Made by a program: the position numbers and the translations under genes. Positions 8,368 to 16,289 of a stretch of DNA of 64,000 bases are shown here, in pieces. The notes beneath the pieces are model-generated. The model was given only the letters and a program-made list of their open reading frames with translations, made no database searches and was not told where the DNA came from. Origin of the DNA: Streptococcus cuniculi (lineage in GTDB: Bacteria > Bacillota > Bacilli > Lactobacillales > Streptococcaceae); contig NZ_MSJM01000007.1 in the NCBI RefSeq assembly GCF_001921845.1, positions 1-64,000 of the forward strand. Direction: 5' to 3'. Each line of letters opens with the position of its first letter. Positions within the stretch are counted from its first letter, which is position 1.

Positions 8368-9876
8368 ATGAAAAAAGTTTTAGCATGTCTTGCGGGCTTA
8401 TTAGCCTTGTTCTTGGTGGCTTGTGGTTCAGAAAGCACATCAAAAAATAAGGATATTCAGGTGGTAACGACCTTTTATCCAGTCTATGAATTTACCAAGC
8501 AAGTGGTAGGGGAAGAAGCTGATGTCTCGCTTCTCGTAAAAGCAGGGACAGAGCCCCATGATTTTGAGCCTTCGGCGAAAAATATCGCAGAAATCCAAGA
8601 AGCTGATGTCTTTGTCTATGAAAATGAAAATATGGAAACTTGGGTGCCAGATGTTTTGGAGTCGATTGACGACCAGAAGGTCAAGGTCATTAAGGCGACA
8701 GAAGGCATGCTTCTCTTGCCTGGTGGTGAGGAAGAAGAGGAGCATGAACATGATGAAGAAGGCCATCACCACGATTATGACCCTCATGTCTGGCTCTCTC
8801 CAGAGCGGGCCATCCGCTTGGTAACAACTATCCGAGACAGCTTGGTTGCCAAGTATCCAGAGAAAAAAGAAGTGTTCGAAAAGAATGCGGCGGCCTACAT
8901 TGCAAAGTTGGAAACGCTACACGCAAGCTACCAAGAGAGCTTATCGGCTGCTAAGCAGAAATACTTTGTGACCCAGCATACTGCCTTTGCTTATTTGGCC
9001 TTGGACTATGGCTTGGAGCAGGTATCGATTACAGGTGTGTCAGCTGATCAAGAGCCGACCCCATCTCGCTTGGCTGAATTAACCAAGTATATCAAACAAT
9101 ATGGAATCAAATATATTTACTTTGAAGAAAATGCTTCAAAGGCAGTAGCAGAAACCCTGTCAAAAGAAACAGGTGTGGAATTGGCAGTTTTAAATCCATT
9201 GGAAAGTCTGACAGATGAAGATGTGGAAAATGGAGCGGATTACATTTCTGTTATGGAAGAAAATCTGAAAGCCTTGGAAAAGACAACGAACCAGGCTGGA
9301 GCTGAGATTTTACCAGAAGAGGGAGCAGAAACAGAAAAGACTATCTATGCTGGCTATTTTGAAGATAGTGCTGTCAAAGACCGTACCTTGTCTGATTACG
9401 CGGGAGAATGGCAATCTGTTTATCCCTACTTGCTAGATGGCACCTTAAATCAAGTCTTTGATTACAAGGCGAAGTTGAGCGGTCAAATGACGGCAGAAGA
9501 ATACAAAACATACTATGATAAGGGCTACAAGACCGATGTGGAGCAGATTCGTATTACCGATGATACCATGGAATTTGTGGTCAAGGGACAAGCTGAAAAG
9601 CATAGTTACAAGTATGTCGGTTATCAAATTTTGACCTACAAGAAAGGCAATCGTGGGGTGCGCTTCTTGTTTGAAGCAACAGATGCCGATGCAGGACGTT
9701 TCAAGTATGTGCAATTTAGTGACCATAACATTGCCCCAACCAAAACAGGTCATTTCCATATCTTCTTTGGTGGAGATAGCCAAGAGAAATTGCTCGAAGA
9801 GCTTGATAATTGGCCAACCTATTATCCTGATGGAATGACAGGGCTTGAAATTGGTCAAGAAATGTTGGCACATTAA
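8368..9876 (+). CDS. adcA: AdcA, zinc-binding lipoprotein with C-terminal ZinT domain
   Basis: This 502-aa lipoprotein has lipobox LVAC near residue 19. The ZnuA-type cluster A-I domain (about 25-310) carries the acidic/His-rich zinc loop EEEHEHDEEGHHHDYDPHVW. The C-terminal ZinT/YodA domain (about 320-502) ends in HNIAPTKTGHFHIFFG with its zinc-binding histidines. It captures zinc outside the membrane and passes it to AdcBC. The two-domain form is the usual streptococcal AdcA. Last gene of the operon. Confidence 0.95.
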   Translation: MKKVLACLAGLLALFLVACGSESTSKNKDIQVVTTFYPVYEFTKQVVGEEADVSLLVKAGTEPHDFEPSAKNIAEIQEADVFVYENENMETWVPDVLESIDDQKVKVIKATEGMLLLPGGEEEEEHEHDEEGHHHDYDPHVWLSPERAIRLVTTIRDSLVAKYPEKKEVFEKNAAAYIAKLETLHASYQESLSAAKQKYFVTQHTAFAYLALDYGLEQVSITGVSADQEPTPSRLAELTKYIKQYGIKYIYFEENASKAVAETLSKETGVELAVLNPLESLTDEDVENGADYISVMEENLKALEKTTNQAGAEILPEEGAETEKTIYAGYFEDSAVKDRTLSDYAGEWQSVYPYLLDGTLNQVFDYKAKLSGQMTAEEYKTYYDKGYKTDVEQIRITDDTMEFVVKGQAEKHSYKYVGYQILTYKKGNRGVRFLFEATDADAGRFKYVQFSDHNIAPTKTGHFHIFFGGDSQEKLLEELDNWPTYYPDGMTGLEIGQEMLAH

Positions 9877-9883
9877 AAGAGTA

Positions 9884-9920
9884 GAGAAAAAGACTGGACG
9901 ATAAGGTTCAGTCTTTTCTA
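9884..9920 (+). terminator. Terminator of adcRCBA
   Basis: Inverted repeat AGAAAAAGACTG / CAGTCTTTTCT with T-rich 3' arm, directly after adcA. It looks able to work in both directions. Confidence 0.75.
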
Positions 9921-9941
9921 GTCTTCTTTGAGTAGGAATAG

Positions 9942-9970
9942 TTGACAAAATTTGACTACAAGTGTAAACT
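9942..9970 (+). promoter_or_regulatory. copYZ promoter with cop box
   Basis: -35 TTGACA (9942-9947) is followed at a 17-nt spacing by TAAACT. The operator TACAAGTGTA (9957-9966) matches the CopY box TACAnnTGTA and overlaps the spacer and -10, fitting steric repression. Only one box is seen. Confidence 0.8.
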
Positions 9971-9991
9971 TTAGATGAAGGAGGTGTCGCT

Positions 9992-10447
9992 ATGGAACAG
10001 ATGATGTCGGCTGCGGAGTGGCAAGTGATGCGGGTGATTTGGGCGCATCCAGCTTCTACCTCTAGCCAGATTATTGCGGCCTTACAGGAAGGGTTTGATT
10101 GGCAGGCCACAACGATTAAGACACTTTTGGGACGCTTGCGCCAAAAAGCCTATCTGGAAATGAAAAAGGAAGGTCGTCAGTATCACTATTATCCTCTGGT
10201 GGAGGAAAAGGAACACGTGCAGCTACAACTGCAAATCTTGCTAGATGCCATGTGTTCGACCAAGAATGGAGCCTTGGTTGGTCAGTTGCTTGATATGGGC
10301 AGTTTTTCGCGTGCTGATTTAGAGGACTTGCGCGAGCAAATAGAGCATCAGCTACCGACGGCACCAGAAAGTCTAGAATGTCATTGCTTGGCAGGTCAAT
10401 GTACCTGTCACCATCATGAAGGGAGCAAACAGCATGCAAGAAGTTAA
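9992..10447 (+). CDS. copY: CopY, copper-responsive repressor
   Basis: This 151-aa BlaI/MecI/CopY-type repressor has an N-terminal winged helix (about 5-75; SSQIIAALQEG..TTIKTLLGRLRQK). The C-terminal metal motif CHCLAGQCTC (CxCx4CxC, about 130-139) binds zinc in the repressing state and is displaced by Cu(I). It overlaps copZ. The cop box upstream indicates autoregulation. No copA ATPase lies between copY and copZ. Confidence 0.92.
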   Translation: MEQMMSAAEWQVMRVIWAHPASTSSQIIAALQEGFDWQATTIKTLLGRLRQKAYLEMKKEGRQYHYYPLVEEKEHVQLQLQILLDAMCSTKNGALVGQLLDMGSFSRADLEDLREQIEHQLPTAPESLECHCLAGQCTCHHHEGSKQHARS

Positions 10448-10640
10448 ACTAAAAAATCTATCCTGTCAACATTGTGTCAAACACGTCACGGAGCATTTCA
10501 AGGCTATGCCGGGTGTAGAGGAAGTGACGATTGATTTGGAGCACCAAGTAGCAAGCGTTGAGACAAGTATTCATCATTCCTTGGCTGATTACCAAGCCAG
10601 CCTGGCTGATACGGTGTATGAAGTCGTAGGGCTTGGGTAG
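10434..10640 (+). CDS. copZ: CopZ-like copper chaperone
   Basis: This 68-aa HMA-fold protein starts MQEVKLKNLSCQHCVKH. The CxxC motif (CQHC) is the copper ligand. ATG 10434 has GGGAG 8-9 nt upstream, whereas the in-frame ATG 10416 lies inside copY. It should shuttle Cu(I) to an exporter and to CopY. The gene overlaps the copY end by 14 nt. Confidence 0.85.
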   Translation: MQEVKLKNLSCQHCVKHVTEHFKAMPGVEEVTIDLEHQVASVETSIHHSLADYQASLADTVYEVVGLG

Positions 10641-10670
10641 AACAGTTAGGCGCTGTCAAACGATAAAATG

Positions 10671-10857
10671 GAACGAGGGAGTGGGACAAAAATCGTGATT
10701 TCGAAGAAATCGATTTTGTAGTCCCACCCCCGCAAGGTTGACTAGGTTTGTAGAATGTTGATTTATCAACGTTTTACAAACCAGACAACTACTGCGCCAA
10801 ACTGTTAAAACTATGAAACGTAACGAGGTAAGGGACTTTTGTCCCAGCCTCTCGTCT
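10671..10857. repeat. MITE-like intergenic element with terminal inverted repeats
   Basis: Ends GAACGAGGGAGTGGGACAAA (10671-10690) and its imperfect complement (10838-10857, TTTGTCCC..CTCTCGTC) form terminal inverted repeats. Inside are a strong hairpin at 10681-10727 (GTGGGAC..GTCCCAC) and another at 10746-10781 (GTTTGTA..TTACAAAC). No transposase is encoded. The right terminus overlaps the 3' end of rlmA, providing its last codons and stop. Confidence 0.7.
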
Positions 10858-11680
10858 TTGCTTTTCCAACTAAAATATCAGCTGATATGGTAATCTCTGT
10901 CAAGTCTGACCAGTCGATGGATTCTTTCTCCACATGAAAGAGGAGCGGTGTCATGGCAAGGAGTGCAGCCTTGCTTGATTCGGTCAAGTGATAGGTCTTC
11001 GTTGCAGAGATACAATCTTCTATCTCAAATTGTTCCTTAAAATGAGCCACAATATCGTGATTGCTGTAATCGGCTTTTTGCACCTTCTCACGGATTTCTT
11101 TGAGGTGATGTGAGGTCGGAATGGCCTTAAACACCCTGCCTTTCGGAGTGAGGACGCGTCTGAACTCTTGATAGTGGGCAGGCGAGAAAATATCGAGCAA
11201 AATGTCCATGCTCCTATCCTTTATTGGCAGTTGCGCTAAATCTGCGACAAACCAGTTGATGGCTTGACCTTGCTCGCTTTTAGCAGCGAGTTGGACCGAA
11301 TGTTTGGACAAATCAAAGGCGTAGAACTCTTTTTCAGGAAATGTTTCTTTTAGGTGTCGCGTGTAATAGCCCTCGCCACAACCGACATCAAGAATGTGAC
11401 TGTGCTCTGGTGAGTCCTTTAGTAAATCGCTCAAGGTCTGTAGAATATGCTGGTAGTAGCCTGCTTCTAGGACCTGTTGCCGTTGCTGGAAATTTTCCTT
11501 ATCGTAGGTTTTTGATTGCCTGATGTGGGGAGCGAGATTGACATAGCCAAATTTGCTGATGTCAAAGCAGTGCCCTTTGGGGCACATCAAGCTCTGCTCC
11601 TTAAAATTCAACTGCCCCTGACAAAGTGGGCAGATAAAATGGCTGGTAGCTTGTGCAAAACGTAAAAACTTTGAAGACAT
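10811..11680 (-). CDS. rlmA: RlmA-type 23S rRNA (guanine-N1) methyltransferase
   Basis: This 289-aa enzyme has an N-terminal zinc finger (about 13-40; CPLCQ..LMCPKGHCFD) and a SAM-binding Rossmann domain (motif LDVGCGEGYY at about 93-102). It methylates a hairpin-35 guanine of 23S rRNA. The start is set at ATG 11680 (MSSKFLRF), because the upstream extension reaches into the neighbour and lacks family-like sequence. The last ~15 residues (RGWDKSPLPRYVS) are encoded by the MITE-like element and look non-native. It belongs to a minus-strand group with the HIT gene. Confidence 0.85.
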   Translation of the reverse strand: MSSKFLRFAQATSHFICPLCQGQLNFKEQSLMCPKGHCFDISKFGYVNLAPHIRQSKTYDKENFQQRQQVLEAGYYQHILQTLSDLLKDSPEHSHILDVGCGEGYYTRHLKETFPEKEFYAFDLSKHSVQLAAKSEQGQAINWFVADLAQLPIKDRSMDILLDIFSPAHYQEFRRVLTPKGRVFKAIPTSHHLKEIREKVQKADYSNHDIVAHFKEQFEIEDCISATKTYHLTESSKAALLAMTPLLFHVEKESIDWSDLTEITISADILVGKAKTRGWDKSPLPRYVS

Positions 11681-11702
11681 TAGAGAGACCTCATGGATTG
11701 TT

Positions 11703-12065
11703 CTAAAGTGCGAAGAGAGTAGGCGAGATGAGGTCAATGCCAGACCAAAAACCATCGTCTTTGGTCCGTGGAATGAGATGTGAATGAAAATGCGTGCCCG
11801 TATCCATCAAGTCCTTGTCGTTACGAACAAGGGTCACACCGTCAATCGGAAGAGTTTCTTCCATCATTCGTATGATTTTTTGCTCCAGCTCGGCTAGTTC
11901 GTGAAGGTCAGGGAGCGGTAATTCAGCAAGGCTAGTAAAATGCCTCTTACTGATGATTAGTAGATGTCCTGTCTGAATCGGATCAATATCCCAAACAACC
12001 TTGAAATGCTCGGTCTGATAGATAATCTGTTCTTCTAAAATATCGTGACAAAAGATACAGTGCAT
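11703..12065 (-). CDS. HIT family protein
   Basis: This 120-aa protein has an N-terminal CIFCHDI cysteine pair and the histidine triad HFHSHLIPR (about 92-100), the catalytic site of nucleotide hydrolases and transferases. It lies 22 nt upstream of rlmA on the same strand. The substrate cannot be told from sequence. Confidence 0.85.
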   Translation of the reverse strand: MHCIFCHDILEEQIIYQTEHFKVVWDIDPIQTGHLLIISKRHFTSLAELPLPDLHELAELEQKIIRMMEETLPIDGVTLVRNDKDLMDTGTHFHSHLIPRTKDDGFWSGIDLISPTLFAL

Positions 12066-12096
12066 AGCGTATCATCCTTTCTGAATGTTTAGATAT

Positions 12097-12125
12097 GAAA
12101 AACTGGGAGCAAGTCCCAGCTTTTT
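12097..12125 (-). terminator. Terminator of tyrS
   Basis: On the minus strand the stem CTGGGA / TCCCAG (12103-12119) is followed by TTTTTC, directly after the tyrS stop. Confidence 0.8.
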
Positions 12126-13380
12126 AGTATGTCATGACGAAGTATTTTTTCTTCCCGCGGCGGATAACGGTCAATTCGTTTTCCAGTTTATCTGCGTCTG
12201 TTAGCATGTAATCAAGGTCTTGTACGCGGTCACCATTGATGTAGATAGCGCCGTTTTGGACATCTTCGCGGGCTTGGCGTTTTGAGTTCACCACGCCTGC
12301 TGTGACAAGAAGTTCCACGATATTGAGGTTATCTTCTGCTGTCACCGTGTAATTTGGTACGCCACGAAGTCCTTGTTTGAGTTCTTTGACAGAAAGATTT
12401 TTGATATTGCCTGCAAAGAGTTGCTCGGTGATGTTCAGCGCTTCTTTGTAGGCTGCTTCACCATGCACCAAGGTCACGACTTCACGGGCAAGGATTTTCT
12501 GCGCTAGGCGCTCATGTGGTGCTGCCTCGAATTGTTGGCGGATTTCGTCGATTTCATCAAGTGGTAAGAAGGTGAAAATCTTCAAGAAACGAACAGCATC
12601 TGCGTCCATGACATTCATCCAGAATTGGTACATTTCGTAGGGAGAAGTCTTGTCAGCGTTGAGCCAAACAGCGTTGCCTTCTGATTTTCCGAATTTTTTA
12701 CCAGTTGCATCTGTGATGAGAGGGACGGTGATGACATGTCCAGTCTTATCTGCCTTGCGACGGAGCAATTCTGTTCCGGCAGTCATATTGCCCCATTGGT
12801 CACTTCCTCCTATTTGAAGGGTCACGTTGTGCAAGCGATTGAGCTCGTAGAAGTCAAATCCTTGCATGATTTGGTAGGCAAATTCCGTGTAGGAAATCCC
12901 TGTTTCAATCCGTTTTTTGACAGACTCCTTGCTCATCATGTAGTTGACAGTGAAGTATTTTCCGACATCGCGCAAGAAATCAATAAAGCTGATGCTGCCG
13001 AACCAATCATAGTTGTTGGTCATAACGGCCTTGTTATCGCCAGTTTCAAAATCAAGGAAACGTTCCAATTGGGCCTGAATACTTTTCACCCAGCCATCAA
13101 CCGTGTCTTTGGTTTGTAGGCTACGTTCTGCGTCTTTAAATGACGGATCGCCAATCAAGCCAGTTGCGCCTCCCACGAGTGGATAAGGCTTGTGTCCAGC
13201 TAGTTGCAAGTGACGGCAGACTAGGATTGGCACCAAATGTCCTAAGTGCAGGCTATCAGCGGTCGGATCGTAGCCTGAATAATAAGAGACTTGACCTTCT
13301 TCTAAGGCTTTTCGCAAAGCATCTTCATCTGTAGTTTGAAAGACCAAACCACGCTCTTTTAGCTCATCAAAAATGTGCAT
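12124..13380 (-). CDS. tyrS: Tyrosyl-tRNA synthetase
   Basis: This 418-aa class I synthetase charges tRNA-Tyr in the cytoplasm. The HIGH-like motif HLGHL (about residues 46-50, after PTADSL) and the KMSKS-like motif KFGKS (about 230) are visible. The C-terminal S4-like RNA-binding domain occupies about 350-418. GGAGAAG precedes the ATG. The 124-nt gap to divergent pbp1b has no T-box leader, and a minus-strand TGGTACAAT extended -10 lies near 13415-13425. Confidence 0.95.
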   Translation of the reverse strand: MHIFDELKERGLVFQTTDEDALRKALEEGQVSYYSGYDPTADSLHLGHLVPILVCRHLQLAGHKPYPLVGGATGLIGDPSFKDAERSLQTKDTVDGWVKSIQAQLERFLDFETGDNKAVMTNNYDWFGSISFIDFLRDVGKYFTVNYMMSKESVKKRIETGISYTEFAYQIMQGFDFYELNRLHNVTLQIGGSDQWGNMTAGTELLRRKADKTGHVITVPLITDATGKKFGKSEGNAVWLNADKTSPYEMYQFWMNVMDADAVRFLKIFTFLPLDEIDEIRQQFEAAPHERLAQKILAREVVTLVHGEAAYKEALNITEQLFAGNIKNLSVKELKQGLRGVPNYTVTAEDNLNIVELLVTAGVVNSKRQAREDVQNGAIYINGDRVQDLDYMLTDADKLENELTVIRRGKKKYFVMTY

Positions 13381-13474
13381 GTCTCTTCTCCTTTTTAAGT
13401 TTTTTCATTAGCTTCCATTGTACCATATTTTAAGATAAATCGCGTAGGAAATTTTCGTCAAAAGATAAAAAATA

Positions 13475-13483
13475 TGGTAAAAT
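13475..13483 (+). promoter_or_regulatory. Extended -10 promoter of pbp1b
   Basis: TGGTAAAAT (extended -10) lies 22 nt ahead of the pbp1b start, with AAGGAG at 13493-13498. No good -35 is seen. Confidence 0.55.
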
Positions 13484-13504
13484 AGGGAAGATAAGGAGTT
13501 ATGT

Positions 13505-15886
13505 ATGACGACTAAATTACCCAAAGAAAAGAAAGAAACGAAAGAGATCGTTCCTTTGACAATCAGTGATATAGCCGGTATTGCTTTAAGAACCTTAAAA
13601 CTATTAGTAGATTTTGGAGCTATAGTAGTGTTCTTGTTGGGAGTGCTAGGAGCAGGCCTTGGATTGGGGTATGTTGCTAGTCTTTTTGATAGTGTAACGA
13701 TGCCTGATTCTACAAAATTAGTGCAGCAAGTGACAGAAGTCAGCCGTATTTCGAAAGTTGTTTATTCAGATGGTAGTCTGGTTTCAGAAATTAGTTCCGA
13801 TTTGTTGCGGGCTCCAGTAAATGGTGATGCGATTTCTGATAATGTCAAACACGCGGTCATTGCAACGGAAGATGCAACTTTTGAAAGTCATACTGGTGTC
13901 GTACCGAAAGCGGTTTTGCGCGCGGCGCTCGGATCAGCTGGCGTCGGCTCATCAAGTGGTGGTTCAACCTTGACCCAACAGCTAATCAAGCAACAAATTG
14001 TGGGAGATGCGCCAACATTTAGCCGGAAAGCAAATGAAATCATCTCGGCTCTTGCTCTTGAACGTGTCATGAGTAAGGAAGAAATTTTAACAACCTATCT
14101 CAATGTTTCACCGTTTGGGCGCAACAATCAAGGACGCAACATTGCAGGCATTGAGGAGGCGGCGCGTGGTATTTTTGGGAAGTCTGCTAAAGACTTAACT
14201 ATTCCGCAAGCAGCTTTTATTGCAGGATTACCACAGAGTCCAATTGTGTATTCGCCTTATACTGCTAGCGGTGGTTTTAAATCCGAAGAGGATATGGCCT
14301 ATGGGATTGAGCGCTCAAAAGATGTTTTGTTTAATATGTATCGCTCAGGCTATATCAATAAAGAAGATTACGAGACCTATCTTGCCTATGACATTAAGAA
14401 GGATTTTATCGCGCCAGCGCCGATTTTAAAAGATACAAAGGATTACTTGTATTATGCGGTCTTGTCAGAGGCGGAGGACATCATGTATCGTTACTTGATT
14501 AAGAGAGATCAGGTATCTAGTCAGGATTTGAAGAATGACGAGACGGTGAAGGCTTACAAAGATTTAGCAAAACAAGCCTTGAGCCAAGGTGGCTATACGG
14601 TGACGAGTACGGTTAATAAAAATATTTACGGGGCTATGCAGTCTGTTGTAGCTAACTATGGCGGGGTACTCGATAGCGGTGGTGGCTTGGTGGAGACAGG
14701 AAGTGTCCTCCTAGACAATCGAACAGGTGCTATTTTAGGATTTGTAGGAGGTCGAGATTACAGCTCAAACCAGAATAACCATGCCCTGAATACCAAGCGT
14801 TCCCCAGGATCTACCATTAAGCCTTTTCTAGCGTATGGGGTGGCGATTGACCAAGGGCTAATGGGTTCAGCTAGTGTCCTATCCAATTATCCAACGACCT
14901 TCTCTGATGGAACGCCTATTATGCACGTAAATAGTAGGGGGACAGGGATGATGACGTTACAAAATGCCTTGAATGTGTCAGCCAATATCCCAGCCTTTTG
15001 GACTTACAAAATGCTGCGAAATGCGGGCGTTGATGTCAAATCCTACATGGATAAGATGAACTATGATATTGATTTGTACGATATTGAAAGTCTGCCATTA
15101 GGGGGTGGAGTTGAAACAACAGTTGCCGCTAACACAAATGCCTATCAGGCTCTTGCAAATGGTGGTGTCTACAATGAGAATTATATTGTCGAGAAAATTA
15201 CTGCTCATGATGGAACGGTAATCTATCAACATGAGGCAAAACCTGTCCAAGTTTACTCCAAGGCGACATCCAGTATCATGATGATGTTGTTGAGAGCTGC
15301 CTTGGCCTCAGGAGAAACCTCTACATTTTCTAGTCGCTTAGCTGGGATTAATCCACAGGCTTCAGCCAGTGATTTGGTTGGGAAGACGGGGACTAGTAAC
15401 GATACAGTAGATGTCTGGCTCATGTTAGCGACACCGCGGATTACTTTGGGGACATGGGCTGGTCATGATGACAACACAGGTATGGAGTTCTTGGCGGGCT
15501 ATCACAATAATTCTGCCTATGTGGCTTATCTAACGAGTGCCATCTATGAGGCGAGTCCAGAGTTATTCGAGGGACGATTCGAGTTGGATGACAGCGTGAT
15601 TGCATCAAGTGTCCTAGCTTCTACTGGAACGCGACCAGCTACCGTTCAGGTCAACGGTGTGCCAATTACGCCAGGCGGAGCGATGACAACCAGCTATTGG
15701 GCTAAGAATGGTGCCCCAATTACCGACTACAAGTTTATGATTGGTGGGACAGATGGCGACTATGCCAAAGCGTGGAGTACCTTTGCTCCTCCTGCGCCAC
15801 CTAAACCAAAACCAAAATCATCCTCAAGCAAAACTTCGTCGTCATCAGACACTAAGCCGTCTTCAAGCAGTGAATCCAAGCACTAA
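13505..15886 (+). CDS. pbp1b: Penicillin-binding protein 1B (class A PBP)
   Basis: This 793-aa bifunctional peptidoglycan synthase has a short cytoplasmic tail and a TM segment at about 33-62. The GT51 glycosyltransferase domain (about 95-270) has catalytic EDATFESHTG. The transpeptidase domain (about 390-690) has active-site SxxK in SPGSTIKP (about 433-440), SAN near 492 and KTGTS near 627. The tail after about 750 is Pro/Lys/Ser rich and low complexity. It builds and cross-links cell wall at the membrane. ATG 13505 is preferred over 13501 for spacing and frame. Confidence 0.94.
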   Translation: MTTKLPKEKKETKEIVPLTISDIAGIALRTLKLLVDFGAIVVFLLGVLGAGLGLGYVASLFDSVTMPDSTKLVQQVTEVSRISKVVYSDGSLVSEISSDLLRAPVNGDAISDNVKHAVIATEDATFESHTGVVPKAVLRAALGSAGVGSSSGGSTLTQQLIKQQIVGDAPTFSRKANEIISALALERVMSKEEILTTYLNVSPFGRNNQGRNIAGIEEAARGIFGKSAKDLTIPQAAFIAGLPQSPIVYSPYTASGGFKSEEDMAYGIERSKDVLFNMYRSGYINKEDYETYLAYDIKKDFIAPAPILKDTKDYLYYAVLSEAEDIMYRYLIKRDQVSSQDLKNDETVKAYKDLAKQALSQGGYTVTSTVNKNIYGAMQSVVANYGGVLDSGGGLVETGSVLLDNRTGAILGFVGGRDYSSNQNNHALNTKRSPGSTIKPFLAYGVAIDQGLMGSASVLSNYPTTFSDGTPIMHVNSRGTGMMTLQNALNVSANIPAFWTYKMLRNAGVDVKSYMDKMNYDIDLYDIESLPLGGGVETTVAANTNAYQALANGGVYNENYIVEKITAHDGTVIYQHEAKPVQVYSKATSSIMMMLLRAALASGETSTFSSRLAGINPQASASDLVGKTGTSNDTVDVWLMLATPRITLGTWAGHDDNTGMEFLAGYHNNSAYVAYLTSAIYEASPELFEGRFELDDSVIASSVLASTGTRPATVQVNGVPITPGGAMTTSYWAKNGAPITDYKFMIGGTDGDYAKAWSTFAPPAPPKPKPKSSSSKTSSSSDTKPSSSSESKH

Positions 15887-15896
15887 TATTAAAATA

Positions 15897-15937
15897 GAAA
15901 CAAAGGAGTTAGCTAGTCGCTAGCTTCTTTGTTTCTA
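15897..15937 (+). terminator. Terminator of pbp1b
   Basis: Long stem GAAACAAAG-GAG..TAGCTAG / CTAGCT..CTTTGTTTC with a 3-nt loop and a T-rich 3' arm. Confidence 0.85.
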
Positions 15938-16036
15938 TGGTCGTTTGGTTGTCCAACCCAAATTCTGCCTGTGACTTCTTGTCAAGTGCTATCTCAAAAA
16001 CCAACGACGACCTAACTGAAAAAGAAGGGAAAAGGC

Positions 16037-16065
16037 TTGAAAAATCAAGGGAAATAGTGTATAAT
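16037..16065 (+). promoter_or_regulatory. rpoBC promoter
   Basis: -35 TTGAAA (16037-16042), 17-nt spacer and perfect -10 TATAAT (16060-16065). The predicted start is near 16072, giving a leader of about 218 nt before rpoB. Confidence 0.8.
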
Positions 16066-16121
16066 AACTCTATATTATTTGTCGTGCGTCTTGTTTGAAA
16101 TATTGTCCAGACAAGGCTTAC

Positions 16122-16167
16122 AGCAGTTAAATCACACTTGGTTAAGGAAGATTTAGCTGCTCTTTTT
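16122..16167 (+). promoter_or_regulatory. Attenuator-like hairpin in the rpoB leader
   Basis: AGCAGTTAAATC (16122-16133) and GATTTAGCTGCT (16150-16161) form a fully paired 12-bp stem with one T-G pair, followed by C and TTTTT. This is an intrinsic terminator inside the rpoB 5' leader, about 50-95 nt after the predicted start site. A second hairpin GGTCTG/CAGACC (16246-16263) lies nearer the gene. The rest of the 400-nt gap shows no ORF. Confidence 0.7.
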
Positions 16168-16289
16168 GTGCTCATTTTTAGTATTTTTTAGGAATTGTTA
16201 CCAATTCTTAAAGATTCTAAAAATTCTGACAAAGCGACAGTGTGTGGTCTGGAGAATCAGACCTAGAGAAAAAAGAAGGAGCTAAAAAC

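Noticed and set aside
13381..13500. T-box leader for tyrS
   Set aside because: The gap is only about 120 nt and no T-box core or specifier stem is visible.
16242..16289. N-terminal extension of RpoB
   Set aside because: No family similarity, lies in the leader hairpin, and TTG 16290 has the proper RBS and conserved start [10 protein letters not shown].
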